From Pirellulaceae bacterium (GTDB taxonomy: Bacteria > Planctomycetota > Planctomycetia > Pirellulales > Pirellulaceae), in assembly GCA_029243025.1 (NCBI GenBank), contig JAQWSU010000053.1:1-64000 (forward strand): a DNA stretch of 64,000 nucleotides. The letters run 5' to 3'. Positions 8,701-16,236 of the stretch are shown here, in pieces. Made by a program: the position numbers and the translations under genes. Numbering within the stretch: the stretch's first letter is position 1; each line of letters starts with the position of its first letter. A model generated the notes under the pieces. That model was not told where the DNA came from. It ran no database searches and saw only the letters and a program-made list of their open reading frames with translations.

Positions 8701-10147
8701 ATGCGGCATCGGGCCTTTCAACCACATTGTAGAGCCCCCAGTAAGTTCCATTCAAATAAACGTGCATGAATTCGGTGTTGATCGTTTCATGTCCCATCGC
8801 TCTTTGAATCTGGAGGTTGAACTCATCTCTTGTGTACTGAGCTTCGCCGGGCCCAATATTGGAATACCACGAGTCGTTGAATCCGGCACGCAGGACCAAG
8901 GTGTTGAACCGGTTTTGTTCGCCGTCGCCAAAGAGGGGGAATTCTAGGGCCGTTGGCCCGTACTGATCCTTGAAAACCAGACGCATTCCATTCTTCTTGG
9001 CGTGTGTGCGAGAATACGCACCCTGCATCCGGAGTCCGGCGTCTACTTGAAAGCCCTCTGAGCCGTCAGGATAGATCAATTCGACGGATGTCGGACGTTC
9101 CCATTCGATTCCACGGCGTCCGGGATTGGCGTAAATACCAGTGGGACCGAACAGGTTTTCGCCGTCAGAAACAAGAGACAACGTTGGCAGTGTTCTGAGA
9201 CTGTTTGCGACGTCGTAGGCGGGATCGTTGACAATTTCCGGGTCCATTTCGAAATCAGCTTCATTGTCGCCGGGTGCGGAACGTACCCGGCCCCATTCTG
9301 TCGAAAGACCCGCGGTAATCGCTGAATCGGTGTCCTGTCGAACAATGTCGTCTGAGAAAAGATATGTCTGTGTGCCAACGACTGATGGTAGTTGGTCAGG
9401 CTTGAATGCTACTGCACGCAGCACCGTCGTATGATGAATTCGGATGGGGCTAGAATAGACCGTCCCTGTGGATTGGGTGGGAGCTTGGCCATTCGTTGTG
9501 TAACGTATTTCAGCATCCGATGTATCCGAGGTAATCGTTAGATCAAACGGCGCATCGAAAAAGCCGTGACTCATGCTGAATTGAGGTGCCGTCACGAAAC
9601 CAGACAACCCTGTTTTGTTTGCAGCACCAGGGCTCGGTTCCGAAAAATATTTTGATGCGTCCGCTTGGATTTCTCCATCCGTCCATGGTAAGCCGTACGA
9701 GACGTCGATTTGTTGTGGGGGGAATTGAGGGGCAAACGCGTGAGCAGCAATTTGATCCGGACGTATGAGTCCCAGATATTCGCCTTCCGTATCAAGTGCG
9801 AAGTTCGCGTGCAGCTCCGATGTCGGATCCTTGAGATCGAGACCGGAGGCAAAGATGAGTACGAAGCCGCCCGGCTCCACAATCAGATTGGGCAGGTACC
9901 ATTTTTGAAGGTCATCGGCATCATCGGTCAGCGACCAGCCCTCAACCGACACCGGGGAATCTGTCGGATTGTGTAACTCGATCCAGTCCGACGTTTTTTC
10001 GAAACTGTCGATGAGCATCGAGTCATTAGCAGCCGCGAACTCTGAGATTAACAGCGGTCCAACAGCGAGTAGCTGTCGGGGTTCGAGACGCTCAATGGGG
10101 TGTGTCCCAGGTGAAGCGATGCGGCCAAATTTCCAGGTTGATGACAT
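5708..10147 (-). CDS. Large surface protein: LEPR-XLL, lamin-tail, CotH, PA14-like and dockerin-like domains
   Basis: A 1479-aa protein. The N-terminus has the planctomycete LEPR-XLL motif (LEPRQLL, residues 21-27), which takes the place of a classical signal peptide in many giant proteins of this phylum. Approximate order: lamin-tail domain 32-165 (LLISEFAAAN, DWIELHNP), chitobiase/hexosaminidase C-terminal-like domain 185-270 (IRYTTNGQAPT), CotH-kinase-like domain 319-640 (TLPTLSLVSD, GLYNVVERPD, FFSWDAELS), a second chitobiase-like segment near 750 (VYYTTNGTDPR), a PA14-like domain 876-1009, a second lamin-tail domain 1192-1332 (ANLRISEVHYHP, EFIELVNIG), and dockerin-like EF-hand units 1371-1431. 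There is no PEP-CTERM. CotH relatives include spore-coat protein kinases, but activity here is not proven. It lies 85 bp behind the gene at 10233-11726. Confidence 0.85.
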   Translation of the reverse strand: MSSTWKFGRIASPGTHPIERLEPRQLLAVGPLLISEFAAANDSMLIDSFEKTSDWIELHNPTDSPVSVEGWSLTDDADDLQKWYLPNLIVEPGGFVLIFASGLDLKDPTSELHANFALDTEGEYLGLIRPDQIAAHAFAPQFPPQQIDVSYGLPWTDGEIQADASKYFSEPSPGAANKTGLSGFVTAPQFSMSHGFFDAPFDLTITSDTSDAEIRYTTNGQAPTQSTGTVYSSPIRIHHTTVLRAVAFKPDQLPSVVGTQTYLFSDDIVRQDTDSAITAGLSTEWGRVRSAPGDNEADFEMDPEIVNDPAYDVANSLRTLPTLSLVSDGENLFGPTGIYANPGRRGIEWERPTSVELIYPDGSEGFQVDAGLRMQGAYSRTHAKKNGMRLVFKDQYGPTALEFPLFGDGEQNRFNTLVLRAGFNDSWYSNIGPGEAQYTRDEFNLQIQRAMGHETINTEFMHVYLNGTYWGLYNVVERPDAAFAAEHFGGDEDEWDSINHNGVEDGNDEAWNTLLELVKDSSPEGFLRLQGIDPANPAAESYLDVDNFIDYVIGNIYTANTDWPHKNWYAARRRGPESEGFRFFSWDAELSVNLSNWSRLTTNHTRLCGSPNANRCEDLYLIFDPLRNNPEFRLRFADRIHKHFFNDGVLFVDPDRPAWDPEHPERNRPAEMYREVNEQIRDALVAESARWGDAIRSDQQAPYKPDVEWQTELNDQLKEYFPQRNQIVLDQLRSPRPNSDGNADPLYPSVVAPAFDINNQYQHGGQVQPGDLLTMKQQNGGTVYYTTNGTDPRLPGGDISPEAIRTNTVDYINGSSDARYFIPTGHISESDWRAVDFDDTSWNQGLAAVGFDTGKSEDAIQVPNGFLVRQVHSTERLPDWATVELLFSGENLERETVVENVPLINYLDRDRRGHFDNNIDFPGGGGTNFALEASGRILVRETGDYTIGVSSNDAARLSVDGVEIIFDPDRHRTRDSFATINLTAGLHDLEMTMFNQLGTSTVELFFAHGAKDEFDADFVLLGDDQSIPLNDFIQSDIGSDNASASVYVRVPFAVSPDENLNSLALEMRYDDGFVAFLNGVEVASQNAPEIVSHDSQAVTIRPDAKAIAIEQFNLSKHIGLLQPGNNLLAIQSLNASAEDPDLLLQPTLVASSSPHQIEINESTIVNARTFEASAWSALNQATYRVSEPAGQANLRISEVHYHPADSTTQEAAAGFRDADNFEFIELVNIGERAIDLSEVAFTKTHDGETEQGVAFRFIDGDITELPPNERMVVVEDVAAFRFRYGDSPAVAGEWSGRLSNASETIKLIAGNQLLQQFRYVDDWQPTTDGMGRSLEIIDASDPNLENWSRAENWQPSRNLGGTPSSTRVPIVGDANHDGIFDSSDLVTVFMAGQYDDAIPTNSTFETGDWDGDGEFDSSDLVFAFQKGNYIRLAVPIHLIDPLESAGIVDRSRSRADRLPNKTLLNPTPETVANKKILRW

Positions 10148-10170
10148 GGGGAGACGATCTAAGATTTACA

Positions 10171-10206
10171 AGGTCACGCGAGCGAAAGTGATGGCTCACG
10201 TGACCT
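10171..10206. promoter_or_regulatory. 13-bp inverted repeat between two co-directional secreted-protein genes
   Basis: Arms 10171-10183 and 10194-10206 match at 12 of 13 positions around a 10-nt loop. It lies in the 85-bp gap between the PEP-CTERM gene (stop 10233) and the CotH-type gene (start 10147). On the transcribed minus strand an eight-T run precedes the stem rather than following it, so a normal intrinsic terminator is unlikely in that direction. A processing or mRNA-stability hairpin, or a protein-binding site, are alternatives. Confidence 0.55.
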
Positions 10207-10232
10207 GTGATTTAAAAAAAACTAGAGTGGGT

Positions 10233-11726
10233 TTATCGCCTCTTTCGCTGTGAAAGAAGTCCGAGCAATCCTAAGCCGACGAGAGCAAACGCCGATGGCT
10301 CTGGTACGATCGATACGGCCGCTGGCAGCGGGCCCGACTCATAGCCGCCGGCGGAGAAAGCTGCCACAAAGTCCCCGCTATTAAAGACCATGTCACCGTT
10401 CCAATCGCCCTCAGCGTAATTTGCTGACGCTCCGTTTTCGTACTTGCCGGCGGTAAAGACAGTAACAAAATCACTGCTGTTGAATTCGCCGTCGAAGTTC
10501 GAATCGCCGATCCAAGACTTTTGAATGGTGGTTACCCATGCGGTGCGATCTGTACTGTCCGTTTTTCCATCTCCATTCAGATCCCCCGCCAAGTTGTTGT
10601 CTTCCATGTACTGTGCCTGTACATCGAGATCGCCGGCGTCAATCTCACCGTTGCCATTGTAGTCGCCGGTGGGTCCGACAGCTCCAACCAATTCGGCGGT
10701 CGCCCAAGCCTCTCCATTAAAGAATGGGCCGCCGCCTTGTGTCCAAAGCGCTCGCAGGATTCCGCCGTCTGGTACGCCAAAGTCAACGTCCGTGTCCATG
10801 TCTTGGTCATTCCAAAAGAGCGAAAAACCAAATTCTTTTCCAATGGCACCGGCCCAATCGTCCGTGGCATCGCCATCGTCGTCCAGGTCGGCAAACTCCC
10901 AAGGAACAGCTACTTCGAGAATGTAGCCGTCCGCTGTTTGGGTCGCGGCAATATCCTTGCCGAAGCCATCTAAAGCTCCACGATAAATTCCGCCCGGACC
11001 GTTTCGTTCCCCCGAGACGATTTCATCGAATTCTTCATACGGCTGTCCCTCGCCGAGTCCACCCATCAGGCCCGGTCGAGCCGCTCGCTCCATATGTTGT
11101 CGTGCCCCGTCAGGATAATTCTCGTTCAAGGCAAAACTGAGTTGAAAATCGTCTAGATTGGGTTCTTCGTCATCGAAATTGGAAGAAGGTGGGTTGCCGA
11201 ATGAGGCGACGTTGTCATCGGAATCGTTTAAAGCGTCGACAAAGATTTCAAATCCGTCGTTCTTATAGGCTTGGTCGCCAAACTCGCTGTCGTCCTGAGT
11301 ATCCTGAAGCACATCGTCGACGGTCACATTCAGGAAGTACAGCGCCTTGGAATCCCAAGACATGTACACAGTTGAGGAAAAGTCGCCCTCGTTATTGTCG
11401 ATCGCGCATTGCTCTCCACTCGCACACTGGCCAGCACCATTTCCAAAAAACCAGACCTGGTCTCGGTTGAAGACGAGATGATCACCCAACGTATTCGATG
11501 GATCGCCATTCTCATACCCTTCTCGTCCCTCAGGGAAGTCAGGCTGTTCAGCGACTGTCGTATAACTTCCCAGTGCCCAATCGGAGAGATTACCATCAAT
11601 CGTAATGCTTCCCTCTGGCACTTGAGGCACCTGGACTTTACCTTGGAGTCCCGCAGTCGCTGCACTCGCACTGAACAAGATGATGGCAAAGCTGCTACCA
11701 ATCCTTGAGCCCAATGAGTTAGTCAT
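10233..11726 (-). CDS. Secreted CBM9-like protein with dockerin-like repeats and PEP-CTERM anchor
   Basis: A 497-aa exported protein. The open frame runs on upstream to 12167, but the ATG at 11726 has a strong AAAGGAG six nt before it and a clear signal peptide (SSFAIILFSASAATAG). Residues about 25-330 look like a CBM9/DOMON-like domain (SITIDGNLSDW, DGFEIFVDALND, YILEVAVPWEF). From about 352 there are two sets of EF-hand/dockerin-like units (GDYNGNGEIDAGDLD, GDLNGDGKTDSTD, then GDSNFDGEFNSSDFV, GDWNGDMVFNSGDFV). The C-terminus is PEP-CTERM: VPEPSAFALVGLGLLGLL, then RKRR. It resembles the gene at 1507-2871 in architecture and repeat sequence, so the two are probably related. Role: envelope-exposed carbohydrate or protein binding (inference). 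Confidence 0.88.
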   Translation of the reverse strand: MTNSLGSRIGSSFAIILFSASAATAGLQGKVQVPQVPEGSITIDGNLSDWALGSYTTVAEQPDFPEGREGYENGDPSNTLGDHLVFNRDQVWFFGNGAGQCASGEQCAIDNNEGDFSSTVYMSWDSKALYFLNVTVDDVLQDTQDDSEFGDQAYKNDGFEIFVDALNDSDDNVASFGNPPSSNFDDEEPNLDDFQLSFALNENYPDGARQHMERAARPGLMGGLGEGQPYEEFDEIVSGERNGPGGIYRGALDGFGKDIAATQTADGYILEVAVPWEFADLDDDGDATDDWAGAIGKEFGFSLFWNDQDMDTDVDFGVPDGGILRALWTQGGGPFFNGEAWATAELVGAVGPTGDYNGNGEIDAGDLDVQAQYMEDNNLAGDLNGDGKTDSTDRTAWVTTIQKSWIGDSNFDGEFNSSDFVTVFTAGKYENGASANYAEGDWNGDMVFNSGDFVAAFSAGGYESGPLPAAVSIVPEPSAFALVGLGLLGLLSQRKRR

Positions 11727-12253
11727 CGCTTCTCCTTTTTTGTTGACTAGAAAAGTCTTTAGCCGGTAGGATCTTTTCCGACTGTAACACCTGGGCCTGG
11801 CGTATGCAAAAAAAGTCAGAAGGTGGACTATGTCCAAGCTTTTTTCTCGCAAGTTAGCAATGCGCCGTGCCTTCACGGCGGACCCCTGCATAAAGTAACG
11901 TCGTGAGCAACTGAAATTGATTCGATTCCCGGCGGTCGAAACATGGCGTCGTTTGGTTTTAGAAAAACGACCAAGTCTGTGCTGGTGACTGTCTCGCCGT
12001 TTGTTGATCAAACTCTGTTGGGTGCGCAACGAAGTGGCGACGTTGCGAGAATCGGTTTCACTGCAGATGCAGCACGGTTCGTTGGAGAGTTCGTTGTGAT
12101 GGCTTGCGTTGTGCAGATGCCGCAACACGAGGGCGCCGCTTGATGCATCAAGCGAACAAAACGCCAACTGGTGAAATCCAAAACATGAATGGTTGGGTTG
12201 CCTTTCGGCGGTTTAAGCGGTGCGTTGGAGACGGCCGTAAATCCCCTGGTCGC
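11727..12253. other. Intergenic, 527 bp, with a short hairpin
   Basis: This is the upstream region of the PEP-CTERM gene at 11726 and the 3' side of the lipoprotein gene at 12254. It contains a 7-bp-stem hairpin with a CCTT loop (11863-11880, CGCCGTG/CACGGCG), about 140 nt before the start codon. The in-frame extension of the downstream gene through this region (to 12167) has atypical composition and is judged non-coding. I see no other gene. Confidence 0.55.
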
Positions 12254-13213
12254 TTACTCTTTCGGTGACTGGTGGTGGAGTTTTCGAATCACACCACCAT
12301 AGTTTTCGTCGTCGGTTCCGTAGAAAATTTCTTTTGCATCATTTGTTTCACGCACGGTGATCGATTCAGGTTTTTGACCGTCCACAGTTGCGAGAGACTG
12401 AGGCTTCTCAAATAGCTGAATCATCGGTTTTCCATCGGTGGCACTCACCATGCCAATTGCGTAGATGCCGCCGGCAAATGGACCGTTGTCGGGATTTGGA
12501 AAGCCAGCCTCTTCAGCATCGAAGGCTGACAAGCTGTAAATGGTGCCATCGCTATCAACATCGAGCCCCACGATTATGCGGTTGTACCGATCCGGATCCG
12601 GTGATGCAAAGGTCACGTGTTGAGGCTCGCCGGAGAAACTCATGTCTGCGGGATTGAATTCCAGCCATGACAGCTGCGTCGATTGCTGATTGCTGGCTCG
12701 CTCTGCGAAGAGAAATACATATTTCTCGCCGATTCGAGCAACCGCTGTGGCCTCGACGTTGTGGACGAGCACGGGCCATTTTACGGCGTCTACAATTTCG
12801 ATGCCTTGAGCGGTGATTCTCGCTTTGAAGATGTTTTGAATCGCGGGATTATCCTTGCTGTTTCCACTTTCGCACAACAGCAGAGTGTTTTCTCCGGGAA
12901 CTTTCGCAATGCTTTCAAGGTCATTCGGAGAGATTCCCTGGAACGTGAATCCTGCATCACGATAGGTTACGCCTCGCGAATTCGTCGGGAGATGCAGTGA
13001 AGTATATCGAGGCTTGCTGTTTTCACCAGCGACCTTTGCGTCGTGGCAGCCAATGAAGCGATCTCCTTCGATCCAGGCCAAACCACTTAGATCAGGCAAC
13101 GTCGCCGCCGATTGGTTGGAGTGCTCTTCTTGCATGCATCCGACAGCGCTGAGAAGGGTGGCGAGAAGGCCAATGCTTGTTAGGTAATTCGATCTGAAAG
13201 CAGGTCGCCGCAT
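12254..13213 (-). CDS. Putative lipoprotein, phytase-esterase-like beta-propeller
   Basis: A 319-aa protein with a lipoprotein signal: MRRPAFRSNYLTSIG, a hydrophobic stretch, then the lipobox LSAVGC with Cys near residue 26. The mature part has propeller-like strands (LSGLAWIEGDRFIGCHD, PNDLESIAKVPGENTLLLCESG, YNRIIVGLDVDSDGTIYSLSA). It resembles the 'esterase-like activity of phytase' families and other SMP-30-like propellers, but this is motif-level resemblance only. It should sit on a periplasm-facing membrane. It stands alone on the minus strand with a 514-bp upstream gap. Substrate unknown. Confidence 0.65.
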   Translation of the reverse strand: MRRPAFRSNYLTSIGLLATLLSAVGCMQEEHSNQSAATLPDLSGLAWIEGDRFIGCHDAKVAGENSKPRYTSLHLPTNSRGVTYRDAGFTFQGISPNDLESIAKVPGENTLLLCESGNSKDNPAIQNIFKARITAQGIEIVDAVKWPVLVHNVEATAVARIGEKYVFLFAERASNQQSTQLSWLEFNPADMSFSGEPQHVTFASPDPDRYNRIIVGLDVDSDGTIYSLSAFDAEEAGFPNPDNGPFAGGIYAIGMVSATDGKPMIQLFEKPQSLATVDGQKPESITVRETNDAKEIFYGTDDENYGGVIRKLHHQSPKE

Positions 13214-13727
13214 GGTTTCACTCGATATCAGAGGATAAGTTAGCGCGGGGTACTGCCTTCATTGAACCAGTGCCACGGTTACGGTGCAACGGGTTGTCAT
13301 TTTTTCGGGACAGAGCTTCGGCGATGCACAAAACGGTCCGTGGGCCGGATAACATCAAAGGAAATTCGGTCATTGGCTACGTTGGGGCGCTGGATTTCGC
13401 GTTTGGATGATTGAGAGAAAACCCTGGAGAACTGAGGGGGCGGGGCTCGCGATTCATTGACTTGCTGATGAACTCAACTGGAATCCGTTTGCCGATCGGG
13501 ATTCATGCAAGAGGGAAGGGGAGTGTTGGTCCAAGATTCTATAGCGGGGAACTGCCGGGGAAGTGACGTTACACGTAATGTCTCGACAACCAAAACGAGT
13601 TTTGGCAGACTGCAGCCTGTAATTACTTTAGACTCAGGTCTAGACCTGCCTTGTTGCCACCTCGCAACATGAAGCTCGATCCGTAGCAGATGACGATGTC
13701 CTTTCCCTTTTGTTTTCGCTGACAAGC
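13214..13727. other. Divergent intergenic region, 514 bp
   Basis: This lies between the minus-strand lipoprotein gene and the plus-strand membrane-protein gene, so it should hold two promoters. It contains a perfect 14-bp palindrome CAGGTCTAGACCTG at 13635-13648, about 80 bp before the plus-strand start. A palindrome of this size is expected a few times by chance in 64 kb, so it is only a weak operator candidate. No gene is recognisable. Confidence 0.5.
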
Positions 13728-14201
13728 ATGATGTTTTATCGGATTCCATTATTGTTGGTGTTTTCCCTCTATTGGGGCGGACTTACCTTTTACACAGGTT
13801 TCGTTCTGCGAATCGCACACGCGGTTCTGAACGATCCCATGGATGGCGGGCTGATTACGCAACGAGTGACTGTCGTGCTGCAAATGTTGGGCGTCGTAAC
13901 AGTCGTATTGATGGCGTGCAATTGTGCTGTTGTCTTTCGGCACTCGCGGAAATACGGATATCCGCTTATCGGATGTGCCACGCTACTAGGCTGTGCACTG
14001 ATCGGGCTCTTTTTGGTGCACGGACATCTTGATGCCGTTATCGACGTGGAAGCTTTCGAAATCATCGATCGCGATGCCTTCGATGCCGCACATCAACGTT
14101 ACAATCAACTGACCACAATTCAATGGCTGTCTGCTTTAGCCTACCTGCCGATTACGGTGTTTGCTTGGCGGTCTATTGACGCGAGTCGAGATCAAGTGTG
14201 A
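13728..14201 (+). CDS. Small integral membrane protein, four predicted TM helices
   Basis: A 157-aa hydrophobic protein. Membrane segments at about residues 3-25, 45-65, 75-95 and 130-150 can be read directly (LLLVFSLYWGGLTFYTGFVL, VVLQMLGVVTVVLMACNCAVV, LIGCATLLGCALIGLFLVHG, WLSALAYLPITVFAW). The ATG at 13728 is used; a second ATG follows at once and a TTG lies 18 nt upstream. No strong ribosome-binding site is visible. The layout resembles DUF4149-like four-helix proteins, but I do not recognise it with confidence. Function unknown. Confidence 0.7.
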   Translation: MMFYRIPLLLVFSLYWGGLTFYTGFVLRIAHAVLNDPMDGGLITQRVTVVLQMLGVVTVVLMACNCAVVFRHSRKYGYPLIGCATLLGCALIGLFLVHGHLDAVIDVEAFEIIDRDAFDAAHQRYNQLTTIQWLSALAYLPITVFAWRSIDASRDQV

Positions 14202-14377
14202 GGTGGATGAGGGAAGGATGTTCGAACCTTTTCGCACCGCGACCGAAGCCTCCGTTGTCAAGAGATGACGCTTTTTGGCGAATTGGTGAGTCCCTCCTGT
14301 AGAGCGAAGGGGGATGCTCGGAACCTCGTGGGAATTCGATTGTGTCGGTACATTGTCATTTGAGGCGGCGCGTTGTA

Positions 14378-14737
14378 ATGCGAAAGAATATTCTTTTTGT
14401 GTGCAGTAAGAATCAGTGGCGCAGTCCCACTGCAGAAGCCGTCTATCAGGTTGATCATCGAATTGCCGTCCGTTCGCGAGGGACGGCACGAACTGCGGTT
14501 CAGAGGCTGCGAAGAAGCGACTTCGACTGGGCCGATGCGATTTTAGTCATGGAAGGTAAGCACCGAAACCGTATCCTCGCTGACTTTCCCGCAGAAGCGA
14601 GAGACATGCGTATCTATGTGCTCGACGTTCCGGATGACTACAAGTTTATGGATCCAGAACTCGTCGACTTACTGCAATCCACATGCGAATCGATCATTGA
14701 AGATTTAAGTGGGAACGACGGTGAACAAGACTGTTGA
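14378..14737 (+). CDS. Low-molecular-weight protein tyrosine phosphatase-like protein
   Basis: A 119-aa protein beginning MRKNILFVCSKNQWRSPTAEAVY. The Cys9-x5-Arg15-Ser16 loop is the phosphate-binding signature of low-molecular-weight protein tyrosine phosphatases. The acidic DVPDDY segment near residue 88 could supply the general-acid Asp found as DP in classical members. It is shorter than the usual 150-160 aa and fits the compact LMW-PTP-like subgroup. The ATG at 14378 is preferred over an upstream in-frame start because the motif then sits at the usual distance from the N-terminus. It should be cytoplasmic. It is not clearly in an operon: a 176-bp gap separates it from the membrane-protein gene. 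Substrate unknown. Confidence 0.8.
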   Translation: MRKNILFVCSKNQWRSPTAEAVYQVDHRIAVRSRGTARTAVQRLRRSDFDWADAILVMEGKHRNRILADFPAEARDMRIYVLDVPDDYKFMDPELVDLLQSTCESIIEDLSGNDGEQDC

Positions 14738-15312
14738 ATTCCTTGACGCAAGTTGTTAATCGCGCGATATTGGTCTGCTCAAAGTGGCCTTACTCACCAT
14801 CGAGGTAAGAAAAAACGATGCGACGTTCTACGATGATCGAATCGACAGCCGTAATGTGCGCCCGGTAGCTGTTGGTTTTTCACTTCTGATTGTTCCAGTT
14901 CAGCTTGCTCAAGCCGAGTCGCCGCCCACGCCCGGTAATCCGCGCAAAAACCCGGAGACGAAAGAATCGCGGGTTTCAAGGATTCCCTGCGATGCCAAGT
15001 TTGATGCGGCTGTAAATTACAGTGTTACCGACGATGCTAAATAGGACGCTTAATTCCCAGTCCATGGGTTAAGCCGCATGCGAGGCAAGATCCCTCGGTT
15101 GATCGAAGCCGTTGTCCTTGAAAAGGAATCGACGGGAAATCCCGTAACCCTTGGAGCACGACGGGACGTTCTTTCTTGCTGAGGAAATGGTCTCGCCAAT
15201 TGTCCGGGAAACTGAGGGAAAGGATCGGACGAACCGTCTGGCGAGTGGAAGAGTCCTGCGGACCGTGCGCAAAATGCGAACAACATTGCTCAGGTTCGAT
15301 CGGTCGGCATTC
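14738..15312. other. Intergenic, 575 bp
   Basis: No recognisable gene. An open frame (14784-15044, plus) contains a signal-peptide-like stretch, VAVGFSLLIVPVQLAQAESPP, which could start at a GTG near 14856 and give a 62-aa exported peptide. It has no ribosome-binding site and no family, so it is not called as a gene. The rest, up to the rfbA stop at 15313, shows nothing I can interpret. Confidence 0.4.
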
Positions 15313-16206
15313 TTACTGACCGCTGTGTTTAGCAGGTGTTTTCACGAGTCCCCAGAGATATTGGGAGTAGGCGTTGTTTGCAGACGGTGGCAGTGACTGT
15401 TCCAATGTCTGCTTGGTGATCCAATGATTATTGAGGGCAATTTCTTCGAGGCAGGCGACTTTGTAGCCTTGGTGATGTTCCACCGTCTTCACGTACATCG
15501 ATGCTTCCAGGAGTGATTCCTGAGTTCCCGTGTCAAGCCAGGCAAAGCCACGGCCCAATACTTGAACTGACAGTTGCCCACGTTCCAGATAAGCCTGATT
15601 GACTGACGTGATTTCCAGTTCACCTCGCGACGAAGGCGCGACCTGTTTGGCAATCTCAACCACCTGATTGTCGTAAAAATAAAGCCCGGTAACCGCTAGA
15701 GATGATTTGGGGTGCGTGGGTTTTTCGGCAATCGAGATGGCCTGGCTTTCGCCATCGATCTCCACCACGCCAAATCTCTGTGGGTCAGCAACCTGGTATC
15801 CGAGGACGGTGGCGCCCTGGGTTTGACTGGCCACCGCCTGTAGCTTGGGTGTCAGCCCCTGTCCGTAGAAAACATTGTCGCCAAGGACCAAAGTTACCGG
15901 CGAGTCACCAATAAACGATTCGCCAATTAAAAAAGCCTGAGCCAATCCATCGGGCTTCGGTTGTTCCGCGTAGCTCAAGTTGATGCCGAATCGACTCCCA
16001 TCGCCTAAGACGCGTTGGAAGGATGAAACGTCTTCCGGGCTTGAAATTAAAAGAATTTCACGGATGCCGGCGAGCATTAACACGGAAAGAGGGTAGTAGA
16101 CCATCGGTTTGTCATAGACCGGCAGCAGTTGCTTGCTGACGCCCAATGTAACCGGGTGCAAACGGGTCCCCGACCCCCCGGCAAGGACGATTCCCTTGCG
16201 TGTCAT
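15313..16206 (-). CDS. rfbA: Glucose-1-phosphate thymidylyltransferase (RfbA-like)
   Basis: A 297-aa nucleotidyltransferase converting glucose-1-phosphate and dTTP to dTDP-glucose, the first step to dTDP-rhamnose and related sugars. The family's signature is at the N-terminus: [22 protein letters not shown], followed by [14 protein letters not shown]. Further on are [10 protein letters not shown] and FAWLDTGTQ. Length matches the family (about 290 aa). The ATG at 16206 starts right before the motif; the frame stays open to 16293 but that extension is not conserved-looking. The start region is duplicated: a perfect 23-bp tandem repeat puts a second ATG, with the better AGGAG site, 23 nt upstream and out of frame (see the adjacent entries). 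rfbB, rfbC and rfbD are not nearby, so it is a solitary copy; the glycan genes after 54 kb could use its product. Confidence 0.95.
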   Translation of the reverse strand: MTRKGIVLAGGSGTRLHPVTLGVSKQLLPVYDKPMVYYPLSVLMLAGIREILLISSPEDVSSFQRVLGDGSRFGINLSYAEQPKPDGLAQAFLIGESFIGDSPVTLVLGDNVFYGQGLTPKLQAVASQTQGATVLGYQVADPQRFGVVEIDGESQAISIAEKPTHPKSSLAVTGLYFYDNQVVEIAKQVAPSSRGELEITSVNQAYLERGQLSVQVLGRGFAWLDTGTQESLLEASMYVKTVEHHQGYKVACLEEIALNNHWITKQTLEQSLPPSANNAYSQYLWGLVKTPAKHSGQ

Positions 16207-16236
16207 AACACACTTCCCTTGCGTGTCATAACACAC
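16191..16236. repeat. Perfect 23-bp tandem duplication across the rfbA start
   Basis: Bases 16191-16213 and 16214-16236 are identical, and each copy contains the sequence for ATGACACGCAAGGGAA on the minus strand. Because 23 is not a multiple of three, the upstream start is out of frame with rfbA. It looks like a recent slippage or misalignment duplication. Confidence 0.97.
16203..16229 (-). CDS. Eight-codon upstream ORF overlapping the rfbA start (ATGA)
   Basis: The first ATG after the AGGAG site (spacing about 6-7 nt) is at 16229 and reads MTRKGSVL, then TGA at 16205-16203. That stop overlaps the rfbA ATG at 16206 in an ATGA arrangement. The best-placed ribosome-binding site therefore serves the short ORF, and rfbA would depend on reinitiation at the overlap or on the weaker AAGGGAA sequence 7 nt before its own ATG. 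Translation is inferred only. The ORF exists because of the 23-bp duplication. Confidence 0.5.
   Translation of the reverse strand: MTRKGSVL

Noticed and set aside
11727-12167. 147-residue N-terminal extension of the PEP-CTERM protein
   Set aside because: The ATG at 11726 has a strong AAAGGAG site and a clean signal peptide; the extension is unlike secreted proteins.
13635-13648. Perfect 14-bp palindrome as an operator
   Set aside because: A few palindromes of this length are expected by chance in 64 kb and there is no second copy or promoter context.
14856-15044. 62-aa exported peptide with a signal-like N-terminus
   Set aside because: It needs a GTG start without a ribosome-binding site and has no family support.
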